DNA of 64,000 nucleotides from Homarus americanus (GCF_018991925.1 NW_024756463.1:402501-466500); one strand, 5' to 3'; shown: positions 51,561 to 63,160, counted from the stretch's first letter. The notes: generated from the letters alone by a model not told the origin. Numbers and translations are program-made.

Positions 51561-51619
51561 CGGGTGTCTCACAGTTGCAGCAGGAGACTAACACGAATAA
51601 CCTAAACATATCATCCTGG

Positions 51620-51735
51620 GCATCGTCCTCCTAACCTACCCTAACCTGACCTAACTTAGCCTTACCTACCCACTTAACCTAACCAAACCTGACCTAACTT
51701 AACCTTACCTACCCACTTAACCTAACCAAACCAAA
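51620..51735. repeat. AACCT telomere-type block
   Basis: CTAACCTACCCTAACCTGACC and similar units. Two near-identical sub-blocks (CTACCCACTTAACCTAACCA) sit about 45 bp apart. Confidence 0.75.
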
Positions 51736-51969
51736 CTCCCAGCTTGGGTTCAACTACACAGCGAAAACAAAATTACGTGAGATTATGAGACGTGTTTCAG
51801 TAAGTTCAACATAAACTCTCCGAGACCGTAAAATAAGACCGTGTAGAGGTGGGGGATATACTGTATAGTCTATATATGGGTTTATATACCGGATATTTTG
51901 TGGTATATAATTTATTTTGTTTATTTATAATGTTCAGGGAAGACTTGGTGGATGTTTCTGATATTGAGT

Positions 51970-52325
51970 TGAGTGAGGGTGGTGGTGTGGTGAGTGGTGG
52001 TAGTGGTTGTGAGGTGAGTGGTGGTGGTGGTGGTTGTGTGGTGAGTGGTGGTGGTGGTGGTGGTGGTTGTGAGATGAGTGGTGAGTGGTGGTGGGTGGTG
52101 GTTGTGGGGTGATGAGTGGTGAGTGGTGAGTGGTAGTGTGGTGTGGTTGTGTGGACATGTGGTGAGTGGTGGTGATTGTGGTGGTGGTGTGGTGTGTGGC
52201 TGGGTGTGTTTGTGTGTCTGGGTGCCGTTGTGTGTGTGTGGCATGTGTGGCGGTGTGTGTGTGTGTGTGTGTGTATGTGACGGGTGTATGTGTATGTAGC
52301 GGTAGGTGTGTGTGTGTGAACCTGG
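51970..52325. repeat. GTGGT/GT-rich low-complexity tract
   Basis: GGTGGTGGT and GTGAGTGGTGG give way to (GT)n. No gene. Confidence 0.9.
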
Positions 52326-52551
52326 ATGTTAATCGATTTTCGGATCGTGTTCAGGTAATGGTTAGCCAGTGCAGTTGGCAGAGTTGTCCGTCTTCTCGGA
52401 CTATTCCTTGACACTGGGTCATGCAACTCGTTAACTCAGAGAGTGGTTGTTGTGTTGGCGACAGCTTCTACACCATAAACAAATTCACGCTTAGGTGGCC
52501 CAGGCCGCCATCTCGTTACACGGGGAGCAACTATTATTATTATTATTTAGG

Positions 52552-52571
52552 TGTGTGTGTGTGTGTGGGGC

Positions 52572-52614
<43 letters not shown>

Positions 52615-52657
52615 GCGGGTAGTGTGTGTGGGGCAGGTGTGTGTGTGTGTGTGTGTG

Positions 52658-52700
<43 letters not shown>

Positions 52701-52721
52701 GTGTGTGTGTGTGTGGCAGGC

Positions 52722-52797
<76 letters not shown>

Positions 52798-52820
52798 GTG
52801 TGTGTGTGTGTGTGTGTGGC

Positions 52821-52874
<54 letters not shown>

Positions 52875-52896
52875 TGGTGTGTGTGGTGTGTGTGGG

Positions 52897-52955
<59 letters not shown>

Positions 52956-53242
52956 TGTGTGTGTGGTGTGTGTGTGTGTGTGTGGGTGAGTGTGTTGGTG
53001 TGGTGGTGTGTGGTGTGTGTGTGTGTGTGTGTGTGTGTGGTGTGGCGTGTGTGTGTGGTGTGTGTGTGTGTGTGTGTGTGTTTGTGGTGTGTGTGTGTGT
53101 GTGTATGTGTGTGTGTGTGTGTGTGGGGTGTGTGTGTGTGTTGTGTGGTGTGTGTGTGTGTGTGTGGGTGGCGGGTGTGTGTGTGTGTGTGTGTGTGTGT
53201 GGTGGTGTGTGTGTGTGTGTGTGTGTGGGGTGTGGCTGGGTG

Positions 53243-53273
<31 letters not shown>

Positions 53274-53307
53274 GTGTGTGGCTGGGTGTGTGTGTGTGTG
53301 TGTGTGT

Positions 53308-53343
<36 letters not shown>

Positions 53344-53435
53344 TGTGGGTGGTGTGTGTGTGTGGGGGTGTGGTGTACAGCTGTGGTATGGTGTGTCGGT
53401 GGTGTGTGTGTGTGTGTGTGTGCGGGTGTGTAGCT
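52552..53435. repeat. (TG)n array with GGGGCGGG/GGGGCAGG interruptions
   Basis: Nearly 900 bp of TG runs broken by GGGGCAGG, GGGGCGGG, GGCGGG and GGCTGGG. Preceded at 52,530 by (ATT)n. All frames over it read Cys-Val and are artefacts. Composition mirrors the (CA)n/CCGCCCC array at 43.7 kb. Confidence 0.97.
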
Positions 53436-53819
53436 GGGCAGTGTGTATGGCGCGAGGTGTATGACTGGGTTGCGTTTAGAAGGGAGGGGTGAAAAATGCT
53501 GGGGTACCTATAATCGTCATGTAATCTAAATAATATTAATAAAATCCATCAAATAATCTGTATTCTCAAATCACACTCTCAAAATTGCGTCAAGAGAATC
53601 GTGTTATCAAGAAAGGGTGAGCGGCCTGTGGTGACATTTCTTCTATCACGTTAAAAGAAACAAAAAACTTGAAACAAATTGAAAATAGAAACTAAACACG
53701 ACTCACGAGGACGTCTCTAGTAATCATCATAAAACAGATATTGTGTAATTTAACTGGACGACTCATTACTGTGTCTTATAATGGTTTACTACAGACAAAC
53801 TACAACCATCTGTTACGAA

Positions 53820-54120
53820 ACCTGGAAAAAAAGTCACAGGGATAAGTCACAGAAAAAAAGTCACAGGGATAAGTCACAGGAAAAAAAAGTCCTAGGAAAA
53901 AGTCACAGAAAAAGGTAAAAGAAAGGTCAGAGAAATACCCACAGAAAAAGAGTCACAGAAAAAAGTCTCAGGAAAAAAGTCACAGGAATAAAGTAAGAAA
54001 AAAGTCAAAAGTCAGAAAAAGTCTCAGAAAAAGTAAAAAAAAGTAAAAAAAAGTCACAGAAAAAAATCACAGGGATAATAGTCACGGAAAAACTCACAGG
54101 AAAAAGGTCACAGAACTTTT
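53820..54120. repeat. AAAAAAGTCACAGG tandem array
   Basis: GTCACAG plus a variable A run and GATAA recurs about 20 times with irregular spacing (13-20 bp). Related to 50,540-50,665. Confidence 0.9.
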
Positions 54121-54384
54121 TTTCCTGTGACCTTATTTCCATTCACATCCGCAACACTGACACGGAACACAACGGAGAAGAAACACAACTGCCGGAACAA
54201 CTCACCTAACGTCCCTCAATACCAACCAAATCTCTATTAATAATCCAATTTTTTTATGAATTCTCAGTCAAGTGGACGATCCGGTTATGACATATTCCGG
54301 TGGTCATTAGTTTAAGTCAAATCTCAAAGCGCCATCAATTAAGCTTTGTCGTCCAAGTCCAGGTGAGACAGTTTAGTGATGATG

Positions 54385-54505
54385 GCTATTGTTGTTGTTG
54401 TTGTTGTTGATGATGATGATGTTATTGTTATTTTGTTGTTACTGTTATTGTTGTTAAGTTTGTTGCTGTTATTATTGTTATTGTTTGTATTGTTGTTGTT
54501 ATAGT
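54385..54505. repeat. (TTG)n / (ATT)n trinucleotide tract
   Basis: GTTGTTGTTGTTG, GATGATGATG and TTATTGTTA runs. Imperfect. Confidence 0.9.
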
Positions 54506-55233
54506 GCATTACTGTGCCTCAACAACTATGGTTTTCTAGCGCGTATTCAAGGTTAGTAAATGCATTAATTATCAACATTAACAAAATCGAGAGACAGATC
54601 TTTCCACATTTTCTGGGAGATCAGAGACAACAGCTGACTTACCCTCGACGAGACGACTGAGAATTCCGAATACAACAATCTGACGTCACGCGGGTCGCTT
54701 AAAAAATGAAAATGAGGAATTTGAGTTAAGGAAAACGGATCACTTTAAGAGTTCCCCCCTTCCTTAACTTAATTAACTTTAAAAGATTAACCGCTCTAAC
54801 GTTAACCTAACCTAGCCCCCCCCCCCTAGGACAGTATAGTAATAGGGTGTTTAATCATCAAGTGAAATTAACTGGAGGGGTGGGGAGCGAAGCGTCAGGT
54901 AATGCGACAAGACTAATAGAAACACTGAATACATAAACTGAACTAATTTAGATCCCAATTTCAAAGCAGATTACAGGAGCAGTGACTGAGGTTATCTAAT
55001 ATGTCACCTCTGCTGTGAACTGTTGTCGCCGGAACCTGAAGAACCCACCACCGTGTCTGACCTTTAAGTGACCTGAGTGATAATAATTAACGTGGAATCT
55101 TTCATTATCTCTAGATTATATATATATGTGTGTAATAAGCTAGAGTCACATAGTCCCGTGTCATTGTCTACATATACATACATACATGGATACAGAGAGC
55201 ATGACCGCACACACAAAAAGCAAAATCAAGACC

Positions 55234-55240
<7 letters not shown>
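54506..55240. other. Intergenic stretch without recognised gene
   Basis: Nothing recognised. Confidence 0.5.

Positions 55241-55241
<1 letters not shown>

Positions 55242-55278
<37 letters not shown>
55242..55278. repeat. (CA)n microsatellite
   Basis: CA run of 37 bases. Confidence 0.97.
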
Positions 55279-55280
<2 letters not shown>

Positions 55281-55499
55281 CCAACTTAACCCCTTGACAT
55301 AACTCTTTAAGATAACAGTACAACCCAAACATAAAACATCCAATATTCAACTTGTTTAAGATTTAAATAAAATTATGAACTTACCCCCTCCACGACGCGA
55401 AATATTCCACCATTATTATTCTGCATTAATATTTATATAATTCTGAGTACGAAGAAATGGGACCACTTGAAGATTAGACACCCTAATGCCACCTGGAAG

Positions 55500-55590
55500 T
55501 GTTAAATTAGGTTGGGGTTAGGTTAGCTTAAGGTAGATTAGGTTAGGTTAGGTGAAGATTAGATTTAAGTTAGGTTAAATTAACATTAGA
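55500..55590. repeat. GGTTA-rich telomere-type patch
   Basis: TTAGGTTGGGGTTAGGTTAG and several TTAGG units: the TTAGG strand of the arthropod telomere motif, degenerate. Confidence 0.65.
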
Positions 55591-55828
55591 GTGTTTAATT
55601 TATCACCAAGTGAAATAATCTAGGCTGTCTCATCTTTAGGTGATCCCAAAAAATAAATATTAATGTTTTGAAAAGTTTCCACAGTACAGTACTTCACCTG
55701 AGACACTAGAGCCGGTCATCACAATAAAACATCCAGTACAGGTAAGTTGTGTTAATCAGGCCAGCAGGTGTAGTGCTGATGGCTGTGTCATCTGGTACTG
55801 TTGTGTTCCGGTAAGTGAAAATCATACG

Positions 55829-55829
<1 letters not shown>

Positions 55830-55885
<56 letters not shown>
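55830..55885. repeat. (ATA)n trinucleotide repeat
   Basis: 18 or so uninterrupted AAT/ATA units, followed by a looser AT-rich continuation to about 55,970. Confidence 0.97.
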
Positions 55886-55886
<1 letters not shown>

Positions 55887-55970
55887 ATGTAATAACAGTA
55901 ATAATAAAATACCAATAATAAAAACAAAAATAATAATTGTAATAAAATAATAATAATAATAACTGAAAAA

Positions 55971-57129
55971 GAAAAAAAGAACTACCATTTTCAGCCAACA
56001 TACAGTGAGCCCAAATAACACAACAGACAACACTAACCAAGATAACTGTTTAAACCCGCCGACTATAATCCATCCATTAATCACACGGTAAAGGTTCCAC
56101 GCCTCTATCTCTCTCTCTTCTCATTATTACCATCTACTCTACTTCCGGTTCAATGACGTCACTTCCGCTGTGTCTAGTATACTATTATAAATCCATCCAA
56201 GTTTTTTTTAGCATTTCTTAAGTACCATATAGGAGTTCTCTCTCTCTCTCCTGGATATAATCTGATGAAATATTAACCAGAAATGTTATGTCATGCACTA
56301 GGGATATTTTGAGCTCTTCTCTCATACAAAAATGTGAGAATAAAAAGACAAAGAGACTCACTCCAGGTTCCAACACATCCAGTACAGGTTCATGAATCAT
56401 ATAGGCTTCACTACAGGACCTTGGTAGACTCATGTAGGTGTGTGTGTGTCACCTTCAGGAGTCTGTAGATGTTTAGCTTAAGGGAGAATTATTTTGTTAT
56501 GGGGAGGGGTGGCGTCATACAGGGGTGGGTAGTGAGGTGACGTGAGGGTGAGGGTTTTCCCGCTGCAACAAAGGTCAGGGAGAATATAAACCCCAGATAC
56601 ACAGCACCAGGTCACGTGTTCACTATAAGACGACCGCAGTGACCGTATTGGTGAAGGTCTACCGTCGGCCAGCCAAGTACAGTAGAGTTATATCACAATA
56701 AACCAACCATCTCTTAAAGGTCATGAAACAGTTGTAACGGGTCAATAGTCTGTCAGGTTGTGGTTGCTGGGTCGACCTGGTGACCACTTTACGTCTGTCT
56801 TGTGGTGGGTGACCTGATGTTCCCATCTGGGGCTAAAATATTCAAGTGATACAGTAAATATCGTGTGACTTTTGTTGTTTTTTCGTGTCACTTAATATAT
56901 TTTATCGAGTTTCCATCATTCTCATATTTTTTTTATTTATCATTGTTGGTTATGAAGGCTGAGAGGACAGTGGCGGCAGACATACTATATCCTGCTGGAG
57001 TGAGACCTTGAGTCAGGAGCGCCACGGTCATTGAATAACAGGTTTCAAGGAGAAGATTCCCCCACACACCTAACACAATCATTACACATAACACGCGTCC
57101 AAATAAAAATAAACTCAACTTTAATCACG
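55971..57129. other. Intergenic stretch without recognised gene
   Basis: A short TC run at 56,238. No gene seen. Confidence 0.5.
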
Positions 57130-57543
57130 TCATTCGAGTAAGTTTCCTAATAATTCACCCCGTCCCACACTGTCACCGAGTTTAGTTGTCACAAATAATA
57201 ACAGGAGACAGAAGAGCGGGAGAGTCGTGCAGTAGAGCTGGTCATCACCCACCTGAGGTACACCGACATCTGTGACCTTGTACTCTGACGCCGCCTCTCC
57301 TCTTTCTTTGTCTTGATGACATAGACTATAATATGCTGCTCTATATTTATCACAAATTACGGCGACTATTACCTCCCGGTCTGTTATCATGTAGATATAC
57401 AGAAGCATAATGTCTCGGAAGGGCGTTTTAAGGAGGGCGGTGGTAGTGAAGGTGGTTGTGGAGGACGCCCGCGGTAGCTTCCCACTCCGGCATGCAGGAC
57501 CGGCAGGGGTGAGGACGCCCCAAGGATACAGGGTCACGGGCAC
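57130..57543 (-). CDS. Unassigned open frame of 137 codons (possible exon)
   Basis: ATG-started minus-strand frame. A middle portion of balanced composition (DREVIVAVICDKYRAAYYSL, then CHQDKERGEAASEYKVTDVG) precedes a possible donor CCTCAG|GTGGGT at about 57,252. An ACAG near 57,393 could be an acceptor. A hydrophobic run (LFCLLLLFV) near the C-terminus lies beyond that donor. No domain recognised; it may be chance. Confidence 0.2.
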   Translation of the reverse strand: MPVTLYPWGVLTPAGPACRSGKLPRASSTTTFTTTALLKTPFRDIMLLYIYMITDREVIVAVICDKYRAAYYSLCHQDKERGEAASEYKVTDVGVPQVGDDQLYCTTLPLFCLLLLFVTTKLGDSVGRGELLGNLLE

Positions 57544-57835
57544 GCTGTTATTACCGCTAATACTACCATTATCCGCCCTCTACTGAATCACCTGATGTAA
57601 CAGTACAGTAACTCCTCTTAATTACAGTCTCACTACTTAAACCTCCAATTTTTAAGTTCACTGACTCGGCAAAGTGTTGCTGAGTGTTTCTTGTACACGT
57701 GAGCCCTGGCTTAACTGTGATACATATTACACGGTAGACAGTTCACTGACAGTAATATTTCTTTGCATTTCACTGTTTCTGTCAACACTATATTTAACAT
57801 AAACACACACACACACACACACACACACAAATCGA

Positions 57836-57940
57836 AACCCATTCCCCAATTATGTAACTGTATATTTTCAGCCTTCTGGCTACTATGCTCTTTCAATAAA
57901 CCGGTAATTATTATTATTATTATTATTATTATTACAAACG
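57836..57940 (+). mobile_element. LINE 3' end (AATAAACCG then (ATT)n)
   Basis: TGTATATTTTCAGCCTTCTGG, AATAAA at 57,895-57,900, CCGGTAATT, then (ATT)n to 57,935. A (CA)n lies at 57,801-57,828. Same 3' end as at 60.9 and 61.25 kb. It abuts the coding fragment of another LINE copy starting near 57,950. Confidence 0.7.
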
Positions 57941-57949
57941 CACGCAAGG

Positions 57950-58419
57950 GCCCACACATCAACCATCACATTGAGCCCCAACACACTCCAGGTTGTGGAC
58001 TCCACCAAGCTCCTCGGTGTTACTATAGATAATAAACTGAAATGGAAAACACACACCAGTACAAGTGTCAAATCTTCATGCTTTCGTCTCCAGCCTCCTC
58101 CGTTGTCTCAAGTTCTTCACAGTTCCCGCGCCCGAGCTCCTCGGTGCTCACTTAACATTCATACTTCCTAAGCTCACCTATGCCTCCCCTGCCCGGTCTT
58201 CTTCCTTAAATGCCACACAGCGAGGAGTCCTAGAAAGAGTGCAGAAAAGGGCAAGCGAGGTTATTCTCTTCCCCTCCTACTCCACGGAAGGCGCTCAGTA
58301 CACTGACCCTCTCATGTCTCTCTGATCATCACCACGACCTTATATGTAAGTTTGGGAAACTACTACACCACCCGCACCCACCCGAGATCCCTCGTTCGCG
58401 AAGTGCTGTCCGACACTAC
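57950..58419 (+). mobile_element. LINE A, left part (ORF2 C-terminal region), interrupted
   Basis: Translated pieces include TLSPNTLQVVDSTKLLGVTI, DNKLKWKTHTSTSVKSS, LKFFTVPAPELLG, LTFILPKLTYASPA, NATQRGVLERVQKRAS and SRSAVRHY: the region after the RT catalytic core in a non-LTR retrotransposon. A frameshift near 58,090 and further lesions make it dead. It stops at 58,419, where LINE B is inserted; it resumes at 60,619. LINE A is 5' truncated. Confidence 0.8.
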
Positions 58420-60618
58420 TACTACTGCTACTTTGCTGTCACTCGGAATCGAGTATGACGATCATCCAACTATGATACAATGATATGAGTTATTTAGGAT
58501 GTCACCTTCGTTGATGAGTCCTGAGGTGACTAGAGAGGCAGATACGAGACCGGTAGGGTCGTCTACACATGTTGCACGTGTGGAGGGCTACATCTAGTGC
58601 GGGAGGGGCGGCGTTAGCGCTTGTCTGCCTCGGTATGCAGTCGGGATAGCTCGAAAGTATTGACACCATTTTGTGTGGTGCTCCACCAAGCGTTACGATG
58701 TGGAGTAATCATCTCCCAGGTGAGGGGATAGAATTGGCACTTTTTCAGGTTTGTCTTGAGACTATCATTATACCTTTTCAGTTGCCTGCCAGCGTTACGT
58801 TTATTATTGGTTAGGTGACTGTAAAGTAGCTGCTTTGGCAGCCTACTATCGTCCATGCGGGTAACATGGCCAGTCTAGCGTAGTTGTTCATGGATAATGG
58901 TAGTGTAAGGGGTTTGTATTCCAGTCCAATGATTGTTGGAACTGTGTTGTTCAGTGTTGAGTTTGTTCTCTGTATCTGAAGTAGATGTTGCTCATGGGTA
59001 GTTCGAACCGAGTCATAGTGCGGGGTGTAACCGTATGGCTGGTCACTTGGCTCCCTTCCTCTGACCCAGTTGGTCGTCTGCTACCTACGAGTATTCCGTA
59101 TTATTTATTATCGTTTTTGGTTAATGGTTCCTATGGTGTTATTGCGTTTTAAGGGAACCTTGTGTAATTTTTGTTAATTACTATGTATGTACAACTTAGT
59201 GTGTATGGATTGTGCAAATATAATAGCATGTTGACAGTTACTACTAAAATAATTTGACACTATTCTAAATGGACTGTATTGCTGCAGCATTTTTATTCAT
59301 GGTCACGTTGGTGTAAACTGCTGCACTGTCAGCCCTGTATGTCAGCACGCCAGCTAGGACACTGTCAGCCCTAGCCTCTGTGCTGTTCCTCCCGGCTCAG
59401 GTCCATTACAAAGTACCTGTGCCGGTTAGGTGGATACTTGCTCTCCTGTAAAGTTGTTGAGAAGACGCCAATGTACCACCTGTGCCGTGTGTATATACAA
59501 GACCCCACGCTTGACATCCAGTGTCTACACTCCCGAAATTTGTTCCGGCCGGCACTTCCATACCACATATGTTTATGTTGCTCTGTAAACATGTTTTGTT
59601 ACAAATATCCATAATCTTGTTCAATATCCTTGGTGAAAGCAAAAGTGTTCCACCTGACAGTAATCTTCCCAGTGAACTCGGAGGATGGAACGTAGACAAA
59701 GTTGGTGAAAGTTTTCAAGTGCCTTGAGGTGCTTTCTGTATGTGACTGATGTCTCGCTGCCATATAGCAAGATGGGGAGGACCACTGTTCGATATACGTG
59801 CAACTTTGAAGATAAATTCAGCTCCCTACAGCTGAAGACACGGGTACGGAGTCTGCCAAAGGCTTGAGATGCACATCTGATCCATGTTGAATCTCTTCAT
59901 CGATGTCCGCGGTGGTGAACAGGTGGGAGCCGAGATACCGAAAGTGGGTAACTTTAGAGAGGGTAGTACCGTTAAGCTGGATGGATGGTGGAGGTGTGAC
60001 CGAACCAGGGGCAGGCTGAAAGAGAATCTGAGTCTTACGCACATTCACCTCAAGGCCGAAGTGCGCATACGCATCTGCGTAGGTGTCCAGGATCTCCTGT
60101 ACAGTAGGTCGCGTTCAGTTTGAACGACAAGGGTAAGGTCGTCTACATACTCAAGTTTAGTAATGGAAGCTGCCGACACCTTTGTTCCTGCTTGGAGTCG
60201 TCTTTTGTTGAAAAAACCCTTCATCCAGTACTGGATGTCCACCCCACCGGCTAAATTGGCACTGGCACGAGTAAGGAAGGCAAACTAGAAAATGGAAAAG
60301 AAAGTTGGTGAGAGTACACATCCTTGTTTTACCCCCGTTTATGATGGGGAAGAACTCATACTAGGTGCCATTGTGCAGGACACTGTCGTTCATGCCATCG
60401 TGGAGTTGCCTCACAATGGAGATGCATTTTGGTGGGCAGCCAAAACGGCTGAGGGTCCGCCAGAGGGCTTCCCTGTTGATCGAGTCGAAGGCCTTGGTTA
60501 GGTCGATGAAAGCCATGTACAGATCACGACGCTGTTCTCTGCACTTTACCTGTATCTGGCGGGCAGCAAAGATCATGTCAGTGGTGCCACGTGATGGTCT
60601 AAAGCCAGAATCTCTCTG
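58420..60618 (-). mobile_element. LINE B, 5'-truncated, inserted in LINE A
   Basis: Read on the minus strand from 60,618: RDSGFRPSRGTTD, MAFIDLTKAFDS (RT motif, about 60,484-60,513), YVDD active-site box (about 60,138-60,149; YADD is usual), VRKTQILFQPAPG, THFRYLGSHLFTTADIDEEI, VYRTVVLPILLYGSET, LENFHQLCLRSIL, TGHVTRMDDSRLPKQLLYSH, LHTEADKR, and a perfect C2H2 zinc finger (CNMC, 12 residues, HLRTH) ending at a TGA at 58,502. Frameshifts and stops are frequent. RT-like sequence is not evident at about 58,930-59,600, which may hold a further insertion. A short (GTA)n tail ends the element. GACACTAC flanks both ends. Confidence 0.85.
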
Positions 60619-60962
60619 ACACTACAACAGCATACGACCACATACTGATCACTATAAGGACAGCCCACTTCCAACCATTGTAGAAATCATTAACAACTCG
60701 TAATTAACTTGTGTGTTCACTCCCAGCCAATCTCACTTTTGTACTGTAACTATGCTGACATTCCTTGTTAAATGACACCTCTCCTCTTGTCATTATATAT
60801 ACTCTATGTACCACTTATGTCACTTGTATATTTCTTATCAATCAAATGACCTAAAACCTGATTATGTAACTTCTATCATCTTTGTTCATTGTGTACGTTT
60901 AGCTTTTGGGCTGCCATTTTGTTTCAATAAACCGTTAATTATTATTATTATTATTATTATTA
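60619..60962 (+). mobile_element. LINE A, right part (C-terminus, 3'UTR and (ATT)n tail)
   Basis: Begins with the duplicated GACACTAC and continues the frame of the left part: RHYNSIRPHTDHYKDSPLPT and IVEIINNS, then a stop near 60,702. The 3'UTR carries AATAAA at 60,926-60,931, CCGTTAATT and (ATT)n. The reading frame across the gap is restored when LINE B and one copy of GACACTAC are ignored. Confidence 0.8.
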
Positions 60963-61224
60963 CACAATACAGTCGTCTTACAATACAAAAAAAACAAGAC
61001 AAAAGAGTGTAATATCACTTTCACTTGTCATCTTATGTAAAAACCCTATAACCCGGCCAGTGACGTCATGCACAAGCTGGCGAGATGACAGGCACTCGAC
61101 CGACGAAGAAAGTTGACGATTTCTTAAAGAATAAATCATAATCAGAGAATAAGAGGTAACGACTTTGTGGAGAAATGTTGAATCTGTTGAGGATTAAGAA
61201 ATAGCCTTTGTCGTGACGTGTGTG

Positions 61225-61325
61225 TTTGTGTAATAATAATAAATAATAATTAACGGTTTATTGAAAAAGTTCTGCAGCCCGAAGGCTGAAAATATACATT
61301 GGGCATAAATGACTTATTACATACA
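61225..61325 (-). mobile_element. LINE 3' end, minus orientation
   Basis: On the minus strand: TATATTTTCAGCCTTCGGGC, AATAAA (61,257-61,262), CCGTTAATT and (ATT)n ending near 61,231. Same family as 57.84 and 60.9 kb. Confidence 0.65.
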
Positions 61326-61399
61326 TTGGTGGTTTAACAAAAGCCTTCATTAGAGAAAGGTAAAGGAACATACAGTGAACATACAGATTAATGTAGGTG

Positions 61400-61805
61400 T
61401 TGAACAGCAAAAACGTAGTGTAGTAACTCCCTCCCAGATGGTGTTAGGAGGGACCTCACGTGGTGTAGTAGTTCCCTCACAGATGGTGTTATGAGGGGCC
61501 TCACGTGGTGTAGTAATTCCCTCACAGATGGTGTTATGAGGGCCTCACGTGGTGTAGTAATTCCCTCACAGATGGTGTTATGAGGGGCCTCACGTGGTGT
61601 AGTAATTCCCTCACAGATGGTGTTATGAGGGGCCTCACGTGGTGTAGTAATTCCCTCACAGATGGTGTTATGAGGGGCCTCACGTGGTGTAGTAATTCCC
61701 TCACAGATGGTGTTATGAGGGGCCTCACGTGGTGTAGTAACTCCTTCACATATGGTGTTATGAGGGGCCTCACGTGGTGTAGTAATTCCCTCACAGATGG
61801 TGTTA
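61400..61805. repeat. 45-bp tandem array, about nine copies
   Basis: TTCCCTCACAGATGGTGTTA recurs at 61,561 and 61,606 (45 bp) and onwards, joined by TGAGGGGCCTCACGTGGTGT and AGTAA. One copy near 61,530 has lost a G (44 bp). On the minus strand the unit is open and encodes NTICEGITTPREAPH (15 residues), because 45 is a multiple of three. There is no recognised domain or splice context, so I list it as a repeat. Confidence 0.95.
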
Positions 61806-62654
61806 TATGAGTGAGGTGTGGTTCCAGGCCTTCCTATCGTAGACGGATTAACACATCGCTGGTAGTTGGGTCTCACGGGCCGTTATCACTGGGTACCTGG
61901 GACCTCACTGTGTGAAAGGTCAACTTGGGTACCACTGTTACTGTTGAGTTGTTCTCACTGACTTAAGCACTGTTCACCACTGTTCACCTCTGTTTAACAC
62001 TGGTTCCATTTCTTTCCTAAATGAAATAGTAACTTCTGGCGTGAACTTGTTGATATTCCGGTGGGGAGGAGGGTTCAGGGGAGGGAGTTGGTATGGGCCA
62101 ACATAACAGTTGACCTGGCTGCTCCGAGAGGAGCGCCAGGTACGTCTTGACCCTTCGGTGGTCAAGGATGTAGTGTGTGTGTGTGTGCGTGTGTGTGTGT
62201 CCGTAGCTACTGGAAGGGAGAGGACAGTGAAGAAGAGACGATTAGACGGATGAAAGAAGTAATAAACATTAATTTATTCCCCGACAGACTTAACCCACAA
62301 CAACAATCACCCTCGGCACACAAACACAGTCTTATGAATAAAGGAAATGTTATAAGACTAGAGATGTGTTGGAGTAGTGATAGCATGTGGACAGTACTCG
62401 GGAGAACAGGACGATGAAGTAGAGTGTAAGACAGTCTAGGTAAAGCTCACAGGCGCTGTTTATAGGTACTTGTAAAAACGCGTATAATATTCTCATTATT
62501 TCACCTTCATTAATATAACGTAAATTATTCCGCTGGATATTATAAGCATTAGTGTTTGAGTGTGCACAAAGATCGTTTATCATTGATGTTTGAGTTGCAG
62601 GTGAGGGGCTGGCAGCTGGTCACTACTACTACACAACATTACAGCCTTTACGCC

Positions 62655-62758
62655 CTTAATGCACGAGTCATAAAGGCAAGCATGAACTTAGCATGCTTCC
62701 CAGATGGGCGCTGTAAACGCTTCTGCGCTTCACCTTCCACAGGCAGTCTAAAAAAAAA
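62655..62758 (+). mobile_element. SINE 3' part (first family)
   Basis: AAGGCAAGCATGAACTTAGC, GGGCGCTGTAAACGCTTCTG and CGCTTCACCTT match the body of the SINE at 1,903-2,261 in inverted orientation. It ends in an A9 run at 62,751. The tRNA-like head is missing. Confidence 0.75.
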
Positions 62759-63054
62759 TCTTATAAGGCGCTGCCACTCCATAAACATCGCCAGGCCATG
62801 AATACCGTAGTAGGAGCTGGTGCTTGACCCTCCTACCTCCCTGTATTATTGTACACAAACATATTGAGTTAGTTATTCTGCACCTCACTCTCTCTCTCTA
62901 TGAAGGAATGCTTACTGTAGTTGAAATTGGACTACAGTAATTTATTTTACATTACCCCCCCCCCCTTTGGTAATGATGATAAATGCCCTTTGTACTCGGC
63001 GGTCGGCCCTAAATCTAATTACAGTACATGTAAATTCGTCTTAGCTCTGAGGTA

Positions 63055-63160
63055 TAGAAGCTGTCGCCCACACAATAACCACACCCTGAGTTACCCAAGG
63101 AGTAGTCCAGGAAGATCGGACACTCGCGAACTACAATGGCTAACGAATACCTCGAAATAT
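63055..63160 (+). repeat. Dispersed repeat copy (partner at 49.13 kb)
   Basis: GAAGCTGTCGCCCACACAAT, AACCAC, GTCCAGGAAGATCGGACA and ACTACAATGGCTAACG parallel the 49.13 kb copy. Confidence 0.55.

Noticed and set aside
51030..51609. Gly/Glu/Trp-rich frames of 100-150 codons
   Set aside because: Overlapping frames on both strands of a 32-bp C/T-rich minisatellite and a GGGAGGA tract.
52421..53464. Cys-Val-Gly repeat protein of 347 codons
   Set aside because: Translation of the (TG)n array.
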